Assembly (NCBI GenBank): GCA_028873975.1
Contig: JAPPMO010000055.1
Span: 25,894 to 89,893 of the forward strand
Reading direction: 5' to 3'
DNA from: Chloroflexota bacterium
Lineage (GTDB): Bacteria; Chloroflexota; Anaerolineae; Aggregatilineales; Phototrophicaceae
Length of the DNA: 64,000 nt
Shown one piece after another: positions 1 to 7,936 of this stretch. How positions within the stretch are numbered: the first letter of the stretch is position 1; the number at the start of each line of letters is the position of its first letter. Both the position numbers and the translations under genes were made by a program. Under the pieces are notes generated by a model, which was not told the DNA's origin, did no database searches, and saw nothing but the letters and a program-made list of their open reading frames with translations.

Positions 1-106
1 CGCCCCCCTCGCCGTCCCCCCGCCCCCCCTCCCCCTCCCCCCCTCCCCCCCGCCCCCGCCGGGCGCGGGGGCGGGGGGGGCGCGCCCGCCCCCCCCGGGG
101 GGGTGG
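1..106. other. Low-complexity C/G-only sequence at window edge
   Basis: The first ~106 bases are almost only C, then almost only G, with no codon structure. Ordinary coding-like sequence starts abruptly just before the first gene. This looks like a contig-end or base-calling artefact rather than biology. It removes whatever lay upstream of the first permease, so that gene's promoter and ribosome binding site cannot be judged. Confidence 0.7.
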
Positions 107-116
107 CGTTTCAACT

Positions 117-1094
117 ATGCACGCGTACATTATTCGCCGGCTGCTCTTGACCGTAGTGGTGGTCTTTGGGGTCACATTGTTGACTTTCTTGTCCATCCAC
201 CTGGCCGGCGATCCCACGATATTCTATATCAGCGAGCGGGCGAGCAAAGAAGAGCGACTGGCCGCGCGCCAGCGCCTCGGCTTTGACCGTCCGCTGCATG
301 TCCAATACCTGGAATTCATCACCAATCTGGCGCGAGGCGATACCGGCAATTCGCTGCAGCATCGCGTGCCCGCCTTTGACGTCGTGATGGAGCGCATGCC
401 AGCCACGCTGGAATTGACCATCGGCGGCTTTCTCTTGTCGACCATCGTGGCTTTTCCGATTGGGGTGCTGGCGGCGACGCGCCGGGGCACCATGACTGAT
501 GGCACCTTGATGCTGGGCGCGATGCTGGGGCAATCGATGCCGAGCTTCTGGCTGGGCTTGATGCTCATCCTATTTTTCGGCGTCACCCTGCGCTGGATGC
601 CGGTGTCGGGCCATGTGCCTTTTATCAAGCCGCTCTTCGAGGGCAGAATCGACGAGGCGCTGACCAACCTGCCCGGCGCCATCCGTTACTTGCTCATGCC
701 GATGGTGGCGGTATCGGTTTATTCGATTTCCCGCAACTCCCGTCTCATTCGTTCGGCCGTACTGGAAGTGCTGCGGCAAGATTATGTGGTCACGGCCCGG
801 GCCAAAGGCTTAAACGAGCGCGCGGTCATGATCCGCCACGCCATCCGCAACGCGCTTATCCCGATCGTGACGGTGCTGGCGCTGCAATTCGCCTTCCTCT
901 TAAATGGCGTGATCGTGACCGAGACCGTATTCTCCTGGCCCGGCGTCGGGCGTCTGGTTTTTGATGCCGTGAATCAGCGCGATGTGCCGTTGGTATTGAC
1001 GGCGGTGGTATTGCTTTCATTTCTTTTTGTCGGCGCCAACCTTATTGCCGACCTCATGTACGGCTTCCTCGATCCGCGTATCCGACTGGAATGA
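117..1094 (+). CDS. Peptide/nickel-type ABC importer permease (DppB family)
   Basis: Inner-membrane permease subunit of a PepT-family ABC importer for peptides, nickel or related solutes. The 325-residue product has the usual family length: an N-terminal membrane helix at about residues 8-28, a periplasmic stretch, then a BPD_transp_1 domain. The EAA loop that docks the ATPase starts near residue 221 (DYVVTARAKGLNERA) and is followed by HAIRNALIPIV. The C-terminus LDPRIRLE is typical of DppB proteins. It is followed 10 bases later by the partner DppC permease. No binding protein or ATPase gene for this system lies in the window; they may lie upstream, beyond the artefact. Substrate cannot be assigned from permeases alone. 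Family sure, substrate unknown. Confidence 0.93.
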   Translation: MHAYIIRRLLLTVVVVFGVTLLTFLSIHLAGDPTIFYISERASKEERLAARQRLGFDRPLHVQYLEFITNLARGDTGNSLQHRVPAFDVVMERMPATLELTIGGFLLSTIVAFPIGVLAATRRGTMTDGTLMLGAMLGQSMPSFWLGLMLILFFGVTLRWMPVSGHVPFIKPLFEGRIDEALTNLPGAIRYLLMPMVAVSVYSISRNSRLIRSAVLEVLRQDYVVTARAKGLNERAVMIRHAIRNALIPIVTVLALQFAFLLNGVIVTETVFSWPGVGRLVFDAVNQRDVPLVLTAVVLLSFLFVGANLIADLMYGFLDPRIRLE

Positions 1095-1104
1095 GCGAAT
1101 ATCA

Positions 1105-2070
1105 ATGAGCGCCTGGCCCGACCCCAAGACAGCTAAAAGCGCCGGTCGCGTTTCCTCGCTGGATTTTCAGATGGAGGAAATGTACGAGCCGCAGACTTTC
1201 TTGCAGCGGGCTATCACCAGCATGTCGCGGGCGCGCTATCCGGTGGTCGCCATCATCTTCCTGACGCTGATTGCGCTCTGCGCCATATTCGCGGCGCAAC
1301 TGGCGCCCAAAGACCCCAACCGCATCGAAATCTTCGACACCCTCAAAGCGCCGCTCTCCTACGATCGTGACGGCGAGTTGGAATATATTCTGGGCACCGA
1401 TTCCACCGGGCGCGATGTGCTCTCGCGGGTGGTGTATGGCGCGCGCATTTCATTCTTTGTCGGCTTGGCGGCGGTCGGTCTGGGCGGCGGCGCCGGCACA
1501 ATTCTCGGGCTGACGGCCGGTTACCTTGGCGGCCGCGTCGATGACGTCATCATGCGCCTGGCTGACATTCAACTGGCTTACCCTTTTATCCTCTTCGCCA
1601 TCATGATTTTGACGATTCTGGGAGAAGGCGTTTTGAACCTGGTCCTTGTGCTGGGCGTCGGTCAATGGGTGACATACGCGCGCATCGCCCGCGCCGAGAC
1701 ACTGGTGCAGCGCGAGCGCGAATACGTCGAAGCGGTGCGCGCCTTGGGCGCCACCGAATGGCGCATCATGTTCCGCACCATCCTGCCCAACATCCTGACG
1801 CCGCTGATCGTGATCGCCTCCTTCAACGTCGCCGGCGTTATCCTGTCCGAAGCGTCGCTGTCCTTCCTCGGGCTCGGCGTGCCGGAAAGCGTACCGACCT
1901 GGGGCGCCATGCTGGCCAACAGCCGCAATCAGTTGCTCAGCGGGTCCTGGTGGCTGGCGGTTTTCCCGGGCTTGGCGATCATGTTCACGGTCGTATCGCT
2001 GAACATCCTGGGCGATTGGCTGCGCGATTTCTTGGATCCGCGCCTGCGCGGCTCGGGACAGGGCTTGTAG
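1105..2070 (+). CDS. Peptide/nickel-type ABC importer permease (DppC family)
   Basis: Second permease of the same importer, 321 residues from the ATG at 1105. An earlier in-frame start at 1027 would lie deep inside the upstream permease gene and is unlikely; an internal Met (MEEMYEP) is another option. The protein has an N-terminal helix (VVAIIFLTLIALCAIF), the DppC signature LGTDSTGRDVLSRVVYGARIS, and an EAA loop from about residue 205 (EYVEAVRALGATEWR). The ending LDPRLRG is family-typical. It forms a permease pair with the preceding DppB and probably shares its transcript. The next gene, an SDR, begins 69 bases downstream with its own AGGAG site. Confidence 0.92.
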   Translation: MSAWPDPKTAKSAGRVSSLDFQMEEMYEPQTFLQRAITSMSRARYPVVAIIFLTLIALCAIFAAQLAPKDPNRIEIFDTLKAPLSYDRDGELEYILGTDSTGRDVLSRVVYGARISFFVGLAAVGLGGGAGTILGLTAGYLGGRVDDVIMRLADIQLAYPFILFAIMILTILGEGVLNLVLVLGVGQWVTYARIARAETLVQREREYVEAVRALGATEWRIMFRTILPNILTPLIVIASFNVAGVILSEASLSFLGLGVPESVPTWGAMLANSRNQLLSGSWWLAVFPGLAIMFTVVSLNILGDWLRDFLDPRLRGSGQGL

Positions 2071-2139
2071 CCGACTCGCGCAAAACATTTAAATTCCCGC
2101 TCTAGCGAGCCAGGCGGTTTATGAATTAGAGGAGCGTCA

Positions 2140-2880
2140 ATGGACGACTTGCGAGGTCAAAGCGCTATCATCACCGGCGCGGCGCAAGGCTTGGGATATG
2201 CCATAGCCAAAGCCTATGTCAAGCAAGGCATGAGGGTCGCCTTGATGGACATTCGCGGCGACTTGCTCACGCAGGTGGCGCGCGAATTTGCCGGGGCGGG
2301 CGGCGATGTGCTGCCCATCACTGTCGATCTGTCCGATGCCGCGGGAACGCAAAGCGCCGTCGACGCCGCCTTGGCGCATTACGGCAGTCCGCGCGTGTTG
2401 ATTCATAACGCCGCGCTGCTGATCACGCGTTCCATGCTGGAAATCACGCTGGCGCAGTGGCAAAAAGAAATCAACATCATCCTGCAGGCTGCCTTCATCC
2501 TCAGCAAAGCCGTCTGGCAGCCGATGATTGACGCCGGCGGCGGCGGCATCGTCTATTTGTCCTCCGGCTCCGGCTACAAAGGCTTCATTGAAGAAGTCGC
2601 CTACAACCCGGGCAAGCACGGTATTGAAGGCTTGATGAAATGCCTGGCGCTGGAAGGCGCGCCTTTCAACATATCCGTCAACTGCGCCACGCCCGGCGCG
2701 CCCATCAATACGCCCATGTCCGATTCGAACTACACCGAGGAACAGAAGCGGCACTGGGTTGACCCGGCGCTGCTGACGCCGGCTTTTGTTTATCTGGCAA
2801 AACAAGACGGAGGCGGTTTGAGCGGTCGCCGCGTCGCCGCCCGCGCCGACGGCAGTTGGGATACGGTCGATTTGTTGTGA
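2140..2880 (+). CDS. Short-chain dehydrogenase/reductase (SDR)
   Basis: Cytosolic NAD(P)-dependent oxidoreductase of the classical SDR family, 246 residues. The N-terminal Rossmann motif TGAAQGLG (about residues 12-19) binds the dinucleotide. HNAA replaces the usual NNAG, a conservative change. A serine in the LSSGSG stretch and the YxxxK pair (YNPGK) supply the catalytic residues. An AGGAG ribosome binding site precedes the ATG. It sits after two transporter permeases and before an amidase and a flavin oxidoreductase, which suggests a small catabolic operon for an imported compound. The substrate cannot be predicted. The C-terminal end runs into an inverted-repeat cassette 12 bases after the stop. 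Confidence 0.88.
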   Translation: MDDLRGQSAIITGAAQGLGYAIAKAYVKQGMRVALMDIRGDLLTQVAREFAGAGGDVLPITVDLSDAAGTQSAVDAALAHYGSPRVLIHNAALLITRSMLEITLAQWQKEINIILQAAFILSKAVWQPMIDAGGGGIVYLSSGSGYKGFIEEVAYNPGKHGIEGLMKCLALEGAPFNISVNCATPGAPINTPMSDSNYTEEQKRHWVDPALLTPAFVYLAKQDGGGLSGRRVAARADGSWDTVDLL

Positions 2881-2891
2881 TTTCTCTATTA

Positions 2892-2921
2892 GCCACAGAG
2901 GCACAGAGACACAGAGAAAAA
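2892..2921 (+). repeat. Left inverted repeat of the GxxExxY cassette
   Basis: A CACAGAG-repeat sequence starting GCCACAGAG and followed by an A-run. Its reverse complement recurs at 3328-3360 with essentially only one G/A swap between repeat units. The pair brackets the GxxExxY gene with no other sequence inside. Confidence 0.85.
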
Positions 2922-2925
2922 TCAT

Positions 2926-3327
2926 ATGAACGTTGGCTCGAATCACGGGGCAGACTTTAATCAGTCAGACCCGTTGACCTATCAAATAATCGGCGCGGCG
3001 ATTGAGGTTCATCGCGAGTTGGGTCCGAAACTTCTTGAGAGCATATATGAAGAGGCGCTCTGTATTGAATTGGATCTCAGGCAACTTCGCTACGAACGCC
3101 AGAAGAAGATCGAACTTAACTATAAAGGGCATGAGATTGGTACATTTATTGTCGATATCATCGTTGAAAATAGCGTAATTGTTGAGTTGAAGTCGGTTGC
3201 AAATCTGGCGCCCGTTCATGAAGCGCAGTTAATCAGCTACCTGAAACTCGCCAAGTTACGCCGCGGCTTGCTTATCAATTTTAGTGTGACGACATTGAGA
3301 GAGGGCATCAAGCGCATTATCGTGTAA
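2926..3327 (+). CDS. GxxExxY family protein, PD-(D/E)XK nuclease-like
   Basis: A 133-residue member of the GxxExxY family, whose function is not established. The naming motif is visible at about residues 33-44 (GPKLLESIYEEAL). A nuclease-like core follows: Asp77 in TFIVDIIV and Glu87-x-Lys89 in VIVELKS form the D...ExK pattern of PD-(D/E)XK enzymes, with Gln101 (HEAQLISYLKL) downstream as in many members. The gene starts 5 bases after one CACAGAG-type repeat and ends directly at its inverted partner, so the whole unit looks like a cassette inserted between the SDR and amidase genes. It is clearly more AT-rich than its neighbours, consistent with transfer. Nuclease activity is inferred from the motif only. 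Confidence 0.88.
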   Translation: MNVGSNHGADFNQSDPLTYQIIGAAIEVHRELGPKLLESIYEEALCIELDLRQLRYERQKKIELNYKGHEIGTFIVDIIVENSVIVELKSVANLAPVHEAQLISYLKLAKLRRGLLINFSVTTLREGIKRIIV

Positions 3328-3360
3328 TTTTTTCCCTCTGTGCCTCTGTGTCTCTGTGGC
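3328..3360 (-). repeat. Right inverted repeat of the GxxExxY cassette
   Basis: Read on the reverse strand this begins GCCACAGAG and ends in a G/A run, matching the left arm at 2892-2921. It abuts the stop codon of the GxxExxY gene on one side and lies 9 bases before the AAGGAG site of the amidase gene on the other. A GTG inside it gives a spurious upstream start for the amidase. Confidence 0.85.
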
Positions 3361-3380
3361 AAAAGATCAAGGAGCTAGCA

Positions 3381-4304
3381 ATGGCTGAACACTACCTCGA
3401 CGACAGCGTCACCCAACCTTTCTGGGACAACTCCGTCAGGCCCCGCCTTGTGATCAACCCGGGCGATACGGTGGTCATGGAATGCGCCGAGCCCGTCGGC
3501 CAAATGACGCCGGATTCAAATGCCGACGACCTGGCAAACCTCGATTTCAGCAAGGTGCATGCCCTCACCGGCTCGATCTATATCAATGGCGCGAAGGCGG
3601 GCGACGCGCTGGAAGTCGAGATCCTCGACATGCGGCATAAGGGTTGGGGCTGGACCGGTCACATCCCCGGCTTCGGTCTGCTGCAAGAAGATTTTGACTA
3701 TGCCTATATGCACCATTGGGAGCTGGATGGCGAGAATTGCATCTTTGGCCTTGGCGACATCATTCTGCCCTTCGAGCCTTTCCCCGGTTGCGTCGGCGTG
3801 GCGCCGGCCGAAAGCGGACGCCTGGATACCATCCCGCCGCGCTTCAATGGCGGCAATGTTGACATCCGCGATCTGGTGGTCGGTTCGACATTCTGGCTGC
3901 CGGTCTTTGCCGATGGCGCGCTCTTTTCGGCGGGGGACTGCCACAGCGCGCAGGGGCAGGGCGAGGTCAGCGGCACCGGCGTCGAATCCCCCATGACCCT
4001 CACCATGCGCTTCAACCTGCGGGAGGATCTGTCCATCAGTGAATTGCAGATCCGCCGTCCCAGCCCCATGACGGCAGTTGACAGCGCGGGCTATCACATC
4101 ACCACCGCCCATGGTCCCGACCTGATGGCAAACGCCAAAAACGCCGTGCGCTACATGATCGAGTGGCTGGTCGCGAATTACGATCTTAGCGAGAGTCAGG
4201 CCTATTGCATCTGCAGCACCGCGGGGGATCTCAAGATCAGCGAGATCGTCGACGCGCCCAACTGGATCGTGTCCATGCACATGCCCTTGAGCATCTTCCC
4301 ATAA
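3381..4304 (+). CDS. Acetamidase/formamidase family protein
   Basis: Probable cytosolic amidase of the FmdA/AmdA family, which releases ammonia from formamide, acetamide or related short amides. The 307-residue product is the usual length for single-domain members. Recognisable stretches are NPGDTVVMEC near the N-terminus, ALTGSIYINGAKAGDALEVE, GWGWTGHIPGFGLL, FPGCVGVAP and FSAGDCHSAQGQGEVSGTG, the last being the conserved metal/active-site region of the family. The ATG at 3381 was chosen because AAGGAG lies 6 bases upstream; a longer GTG start at 3348 falls inside the CACAGAG repeat. It is next to a flavin oxidoreductase gene, and together with the SDR this suggests degradation of a small amide-containing compound. 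True substrate unknown. Confidence 0.87.
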   Translation: MAEHYLDDSVTQPFWDNSVRPRLVINPGDTVVMECAEPVGQMTPDSNADDLANLDFSKVHALTGSIYINGAKAGDALEVEILDMRHKGWGWTGHIPGFGLLQEDFDYAYMHHWELDGENCIFGLGDIILPFEPFPGCVGVAPAESGRLDTIPPRFNGGNVDIRDLVVGSTFWLPVFADGALFSAGDCHSAQGQGEVSGTGVESPMTLTMRFNLREDLSISELQIRRPSPMTAVDSAGYHITTAHGPDLMANAKNAVRYMIEWLVANYDLSESQAYCICSTAGDLKISEIVDAPNWIVSMHMPLSIFP

Positions 4305-4458
4305 CCGAGAAGATCCCGCGCCGCAGCCGCTCGGCGGCAGCGAGAAGCATCGCCGCGCTCACAGAAAATGATGAGCCTTCTCCTAACATGAGCGACGTAG
4401 TTTCTGACATAAGAGTTCATAACAACTGGGGACGCAAGCCCGTACTGGCAAGCGCAAG

Positions 4459-5475
4459 ATGACAAAACGCGAACTGAGCATCGCCTTCCAGACCGACAAA
4501 CGAGCGAGTGAATACATTGAGCTGGCCAAGCTCGTGGACGAATACAGCTTTGATGCCGTGAGCGTCTATTGCGATGCGCCCTTCCATCCCAGCTACGCGC
4601 CCTTGATGTTGATGGCGCCGCATATTAAACGCGCGCGTATCGGTCCGGCCGGGATCCCCCCGTCGCGCATGCACCCGCTCGATATCGCCGCTCAAACAGC
4701 CCTGTTGTCGGATCTGGCTGCGGGCGGGGTCTATCTGGGATTGGTGCGCGGCGGCTGGCTGAAAGATCACGGTATCCGCGAGCTTAATCCGCCCATACAA
4801 GCGCTGCGCGAAGCGATTGAGATCATCCGCAAAATGCTGGCGGGTGAATCGGCCGGCTATGCCGGCCGGGTTTACCGGATCGCGGACCATGTTCGCGCGC
4901 CCTATCCCACCCCTCAAGCGAAGATCCCCTTGCAAATTGGCACTTGGGGCAAAAAGCTGGCGGCAGTGGCGGGCGAAGTCGCTGACGAAGTCAAAATCGG
5001 TGGTTCCGCCAATCCCGACGTGATTCCCGTAATCGCCGATCATATCGCTGTCGGCGAAGCGCGAGCCGGACGCGCGAAGGGCACGGTCAAGGTCGTCATT
5101 GGCGCGGTTTCGGTGATAGACGAAGACCGCGCGCTCGCGCGTTGGATCGCCCGCAAATCGGTAGCGCTTTACCTGCCGATCGTCTCGCGCCTGGATCCCA
5201 CGCTGAAGATCGACCCGGAACTGATGACGACTGTGCAAGCGCGTGTCAACGCGGGCGACGACGATGCCGCCGCTCGGCTTATACCGGATGATATCCTGGA
5301 TCGCTTCGTCTTTGCCGGCAACCCGGACGATGTCATCGGGCAATGCGAAAGGCTCTATGAGGCGGGCGCGGGGCGGATCGAGCTGGGCACGCCGCATGGC
5401 GCGCGCGAAGCCGCGACTGGCATCCATCTCATCGGGCAGCGGATCATACCCGCGCTGAAGCCCACCTTGTCATGA
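4459..5475 (+). CDS. LLM-class (luciferase-like) flavin-dependent oxidoreductase
   Basis: A 338-residue TIM-barrel oxidoreductase of the bacterial luciferase-like superfamily, closest in appearance to the F420-dependent methylene-tetrahydromethanopterin reductase-like branch. Visible family features are AKLVDEYSFDAVSVYCD near residue 25, GPAGIPPSRMHPLDIAAQTALL, the LAAGGVYLGLVRGGW segment, and QIGTWGKKLAAVAGEVADEVKIGG before the C-terminal helices. It may use FMN or F420; the sequence alone does not decide. It lies about 150 bases after the amidase on the same strand and probably belongs to the same catabolic cluster. The stop is followed by a dispersed repeat and the promoter of the next operon. 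Confidence 0.85.
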   Translation: MTKRELSIAFQTDKRASEYIELAKLVDEYSFDAVSVYCDAPFHPSYAPLMLMAPHIKRARIGPAGIPPSRMHPLDIAAQTALLSDLAAGGVYLGLVRGGWLKDHGIRELNPPIQALREAIEIIRKMLAGESAGYAGRVYRIADHVRAPYPTPQAKIPLQIGTWGKKLAAVAGEVADEVKIGGSANPDVIPVIADHIAVGEARAGRAKGTVKVVIGAVSVIDEDRALARWIARKSVALYLPIVSRLDPTLKIDPELMTTVQARVNAGDDDAAARLIPDDILDRFVFAGNPDDVIGQCERLYEAGAGRIELGTPHGAREAATGIHLIGQRIIPALKPTLS

Positions 5476-5522
5476 TCGGCCGCCAAGGGGCCCATCCGGC
5501 GCGTTCGTTGCTTGAATGTCAG

Positions 5523-5576
5523 TTTAGATTCCCGTCATTTCAGCCAGAGTCATGTTGCCGCGATTGCCCTGAGTGG
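5523..5576 (+). repeat. Dispersed repeat copy A
   Basis: This stretch shares two blocks, TTTAGATTCCCGTCATTTCA and GCGATTGCCCTGAGTGG, with a region at 54221-54276, which has one or two differences per block. The second block also occurs at 38501-38515. It lies between two operons and is not part of a gene. Confidence 0.65.
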
Positions 5577-5591
5577 ATAGCTTCTGCCCCG

Positions 5592-5620
5592 TTGCCTTGA
5601 ACCCACATGAAGGCTATACT
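5592..5620 (+). promoter_or_regulatory. Predicted sigma70-type promoter of livK
   Basis: TTGCCT and TATACT are separated by exactly 17 bases, about 50 bases upstream of the livK start. The -10 box differs from consensus at one position. It is the only good candidate in the gap before the liv operon. Confidence 0.55.
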
Positions 5621-5669
5621 TCTCCCATCTGACAATGCACGCCTAAACTGCTAAGAAAGGCAGGCTGAA

Positions 5670-6872
5670 ATGAGCAAGAAAATAGTTATTGCGCTCCTCG
5701 TCCTTGCGATGACAATGATGCTGGGCGCGGGCATCCAAGCCCAGGATGATATGGAAACTTATGTGCTTGGCGTCGTCCTGCCGTTTTCCGGCAATCTCGG
5801 CACCTTCGGCCAAGACTTCGCGCGCGGCGTCGAGTTGGCGGTATCGCAGGTCAATGCCGAGCTGGAAGCGGCCGGTTCCTCTATCCGCTTCGAGATTGCC
5901 AGCGCCGACACCGAGAATACGCCGGAAGGGGCGGCCCGCGCCCTGCAAACGGTAGTTCAGACCACCGGCGCGCAAGTGTCTGTTGGTCCCTTGACGACCA
6001 GCGAGGTTCTCGGCGCCAAGCAATTCGCCGATGAAAACGGCATCGTCATTGTCGCCCCGGCTTCCAGCGGCGCGGCTGGCGCGATCCCGGGCGACAATAT
6101 CTACCGCGTGATCTACCCGCCCGATGTCTTCGCTTCCAAAGCCTACGCCAATATCGCCCTCGAACGGGGCCACCAAAACATGGTTGTGCTGCATCTCGAC
6201 GATCCCTTCGGCAATGGCATGAACGAAGGCTTCACCGCCAACTTCCAGGCTGGCGGCGGCGGCGAGGTCGCCTCCTTCGCTTATACGCCGGGCGCCACCG
6301 AGCTTTCGAGTGAAGCCGCCGCGGTCAGCGCCGCGCTGGCCGGCTTTGGCGATAATGCCGGCTTCTTCTGCGTCTGCTTCCTGTCCGGCGCGCAAGCCTT
6401 CCTGCAAGTCGCGCAGATTGACCCGATCTTGACATCCGTACAGTGGATGGGCAACGAAGCGATGACTGCTGATGAAATCCTAGCCGATAGCGGCCATGCC
6501 CAAACGCTCGCCAATGCCGACTTCATCACCGTCTCCTTCTCCAGCGAGTCGACGCCGCTGACGCAGATCTTCATTGACGACTTCACAGCCATGTTCGACA
6601 AAGAACCGGGCATCTTCACCAACTACGCCTTCGACGCGGCAAACATCGCCATGCTGACGATGCTGGCCGCCGGCAACGATGGCGCCGCCGTAAAATCCAT
6701 GCTGCCCTTCATCGCCAACCATTACATCGGCACGGCGGTACAAGCCTTCCTGGACGAGAACGGCGATCAAGCCATCGCCAGTTACGGTCTCTACATGGTA
6801 AGCGACGATCTTTCAGCCTTTGACGAAGTCGGCGCTTACAACGGCAACACCGACACCATCACCTACAATTAG
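5670..6872 (+). CDS. livK: Branched-chain amino-acid type ABC importer binding protein
   Basis: Secreted solute-binding protein of the leucine/isoleucine/valine-type importer (Periplasmic_binding_6), 400 residues. A signal peptide is clear: MSKK, a hydrophobic core, then IQAQD at about residue 26. The mature protein begins with the family pattern ETYVLGVVLPFSGNLGTFGQ, and SVGPLTTSEVLGAKQFADE is the ligand-binding region. An internal Cys pair (FFCVCFL) near residue 231-235 is unusual. It heads an operon with two permeases and two ATPases downstream; a palindromic repeat sits in the gap after it. Ligand could be branched-chain or other amino acids, urea or amides; the family is broad. Confidence 0.92.
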   Translation: MSKKIVIALLVLAMTMMLGAGIQAQDDMETYVLGVVLPFSGNLGTFGQDFARGVELAVSQVNAELEAAGSSIRFEIASADTENTPEGAARALQTVVQTTGAQVSVGPLTTSEVLGAKQFADENGIVIVAPASSGAAGAIPGDNIYRVIYPPDVFASKAYANIALERGHQNMVVLHLDDPFGNGMNEGFTANFQAGGGGEVASFAYTPGATELSSEAAAVSAALAGFGDNAGFFCVCFLSGAQAFLQVAQIDPILTSVQWMGNEAMTADEILADSGHAQTLANADFITVSFSSESTPLTQIFIDDFTAMFDKEPGIFTNYAFDAANIAMLTMLAAGNDGAAVKSMLPFIANHYIGTAVQAFLDENGDQAIASYGLYMVSDDLSAFDEVGAYNGNTDTITYN

Positions 6873-6907
6873 CAAGCGCAAGCAAGCAATCCGAAAAATA
6901 AGGGTAT

Positions 6908-6979
6908 GTAGGGGCGGCTCGTGAGCCGCCCGTTTTCACGGATAGTATATTAGCGGACGTTTCAACGAAACGCCCCTAC
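6908..6979. repeat. Palindromic GTAGGGGCG element between livK and livH
   Basis: A 72-base element that begins GTAGGGGCG and ends CGCCCCTAC. It contains two hairpins: GGGCGGCTCGTGAGCCGCCC, and the pair ACGTTTC/GAAACGCCCC. A longer copy with the same layout lies at 38327-38420 and a half copy at 40609-40657. In the livK-livH gap it can fold in RNA and may set the ratio of binding protein to permease; this is inference. Confidence 0.8.
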
Positions 6980-7015
6980 AGCCTGCCTTGTATCGTATCG
7001 CGGGACGATATTGCG

Positions 7016-7936
7016 ATGCCCACTGCTCTGCTGGTGACCTCCGTCGTCAACACCATTCAGATCGGCAGCCTCTACGCCTTGATGGCGCTGGGCATTACCT
7101 TGACCTTCAGCGTCATACGATTGCCCAACTTCGCCCACGCTGAATATGTCACGGTTGGCGCCTTCGCGGCGCTGATCGTCTCGCTTTCGGGCGAGGTCAA
7201 TCCGCTGGTCATCATGACAGCCGCTTTCGTCGTCGGCGCCCTGGTCGCCCTGGTCAGCCACCTGGCCGTGTTCAAGCCCTTGGAAGGGCGCAATGTATCC
7301 CTCTATACGCTGATTTTATCGTCATTTGCCGTCGGGCTCATCATCCGCTATATCCTGTTCATGATCGCGGATTATTTCAATCTTTTTGATACCCGCATTC
7401 GCATTCCGCTGCAAATCATCTATCGCGAAGGCGCGCTCATCTTGACAAATATCTTCGCCTGGGTGGCGCCGACGAGTATCGTGCTGGTTCTGCTGCTGAC
7501 GCTGCTGCTCAACGCGACGCCGCTGGGCCGCGAGATGCGCGCCCTCGCCAACAACATCGGTCTGGCGCGCGTCATCGGCATACCCGTCGAGCGAGTGAAG
7601 AACTACACCTGGATTTTGGTCGGCGGCTTGGCGGGGGTCGCGGGCGCGCTCTGGGGTTTGCAAACGGCGGTCAGTCCGCTCATGGGCTGGGTGGCGATCC
7701 TGTCCGTTTTTGCAGCCGCCATCCTGGGCGGGCTGTCCAGTTTTTCCGGCACCATTCTCGGCGCCTATGTCGTGGCTTTCTCGGAAAATACGGTGATGCT
7801 TTTTCTCAATTTCAACTTCGGCCTCGATCTCGCTTACAAGCCGGCGATTCCATTTTTTATCATCATTGTGGTGCTGCTCATCCGTCCCCAGGGCTTCACC
7901 GAACTTTTCAACCGCAGCCGAGACTTGCAGCGATGA
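7016..7936 (+). CDS. livH: Branched-chain amino-acid type ABC permease, LivH
   Basis: Inner-membrane permease of the liv-type importer, 306 residues with about eight hydrophobic segments. It starts with the family pattern VNTIQIGSLYALMALGITLTF followed by RLPNFAHAEY, and carries MRALANNIGLARVIGIPVERVK, the cytoplasmic coupling segment of LivH proteins. The C-terminal IIIVVLLIRPQGFTELF is typical. No strong Shine-Dalgarno is visible before the ATG. Its TGA overlaps the start of livM by four bases (ATGA), so the two permeases are probably translationally coupled. Confidence 0.93.
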   Translation: MPTALLVTSVVNTIQIGSLYALMALGITLTFSVIRLPNFAHAEYVTVGAFAALIVSLSGEVNPLVIMTAAFVVGALVALVSHLAVFKPLEGRNVSLYTLILSSFAVGLIIRYILFMIADYFNLFDTRIRIPLQIIYREGALILTNIFAWVAPTSIVLVLLLTLLLNATPLGREMRALANNIGLARVIGIPVERVKNYTWILVGGLAGVAGALWGLQTAVSPLMGWVAILSVFAAAILGGLSSFSGTILGAYVVAFSENTVMLFLNFNFGLDLAYKPAIPFFIIIVVLLIRPQGFTELFNRSRDLQR

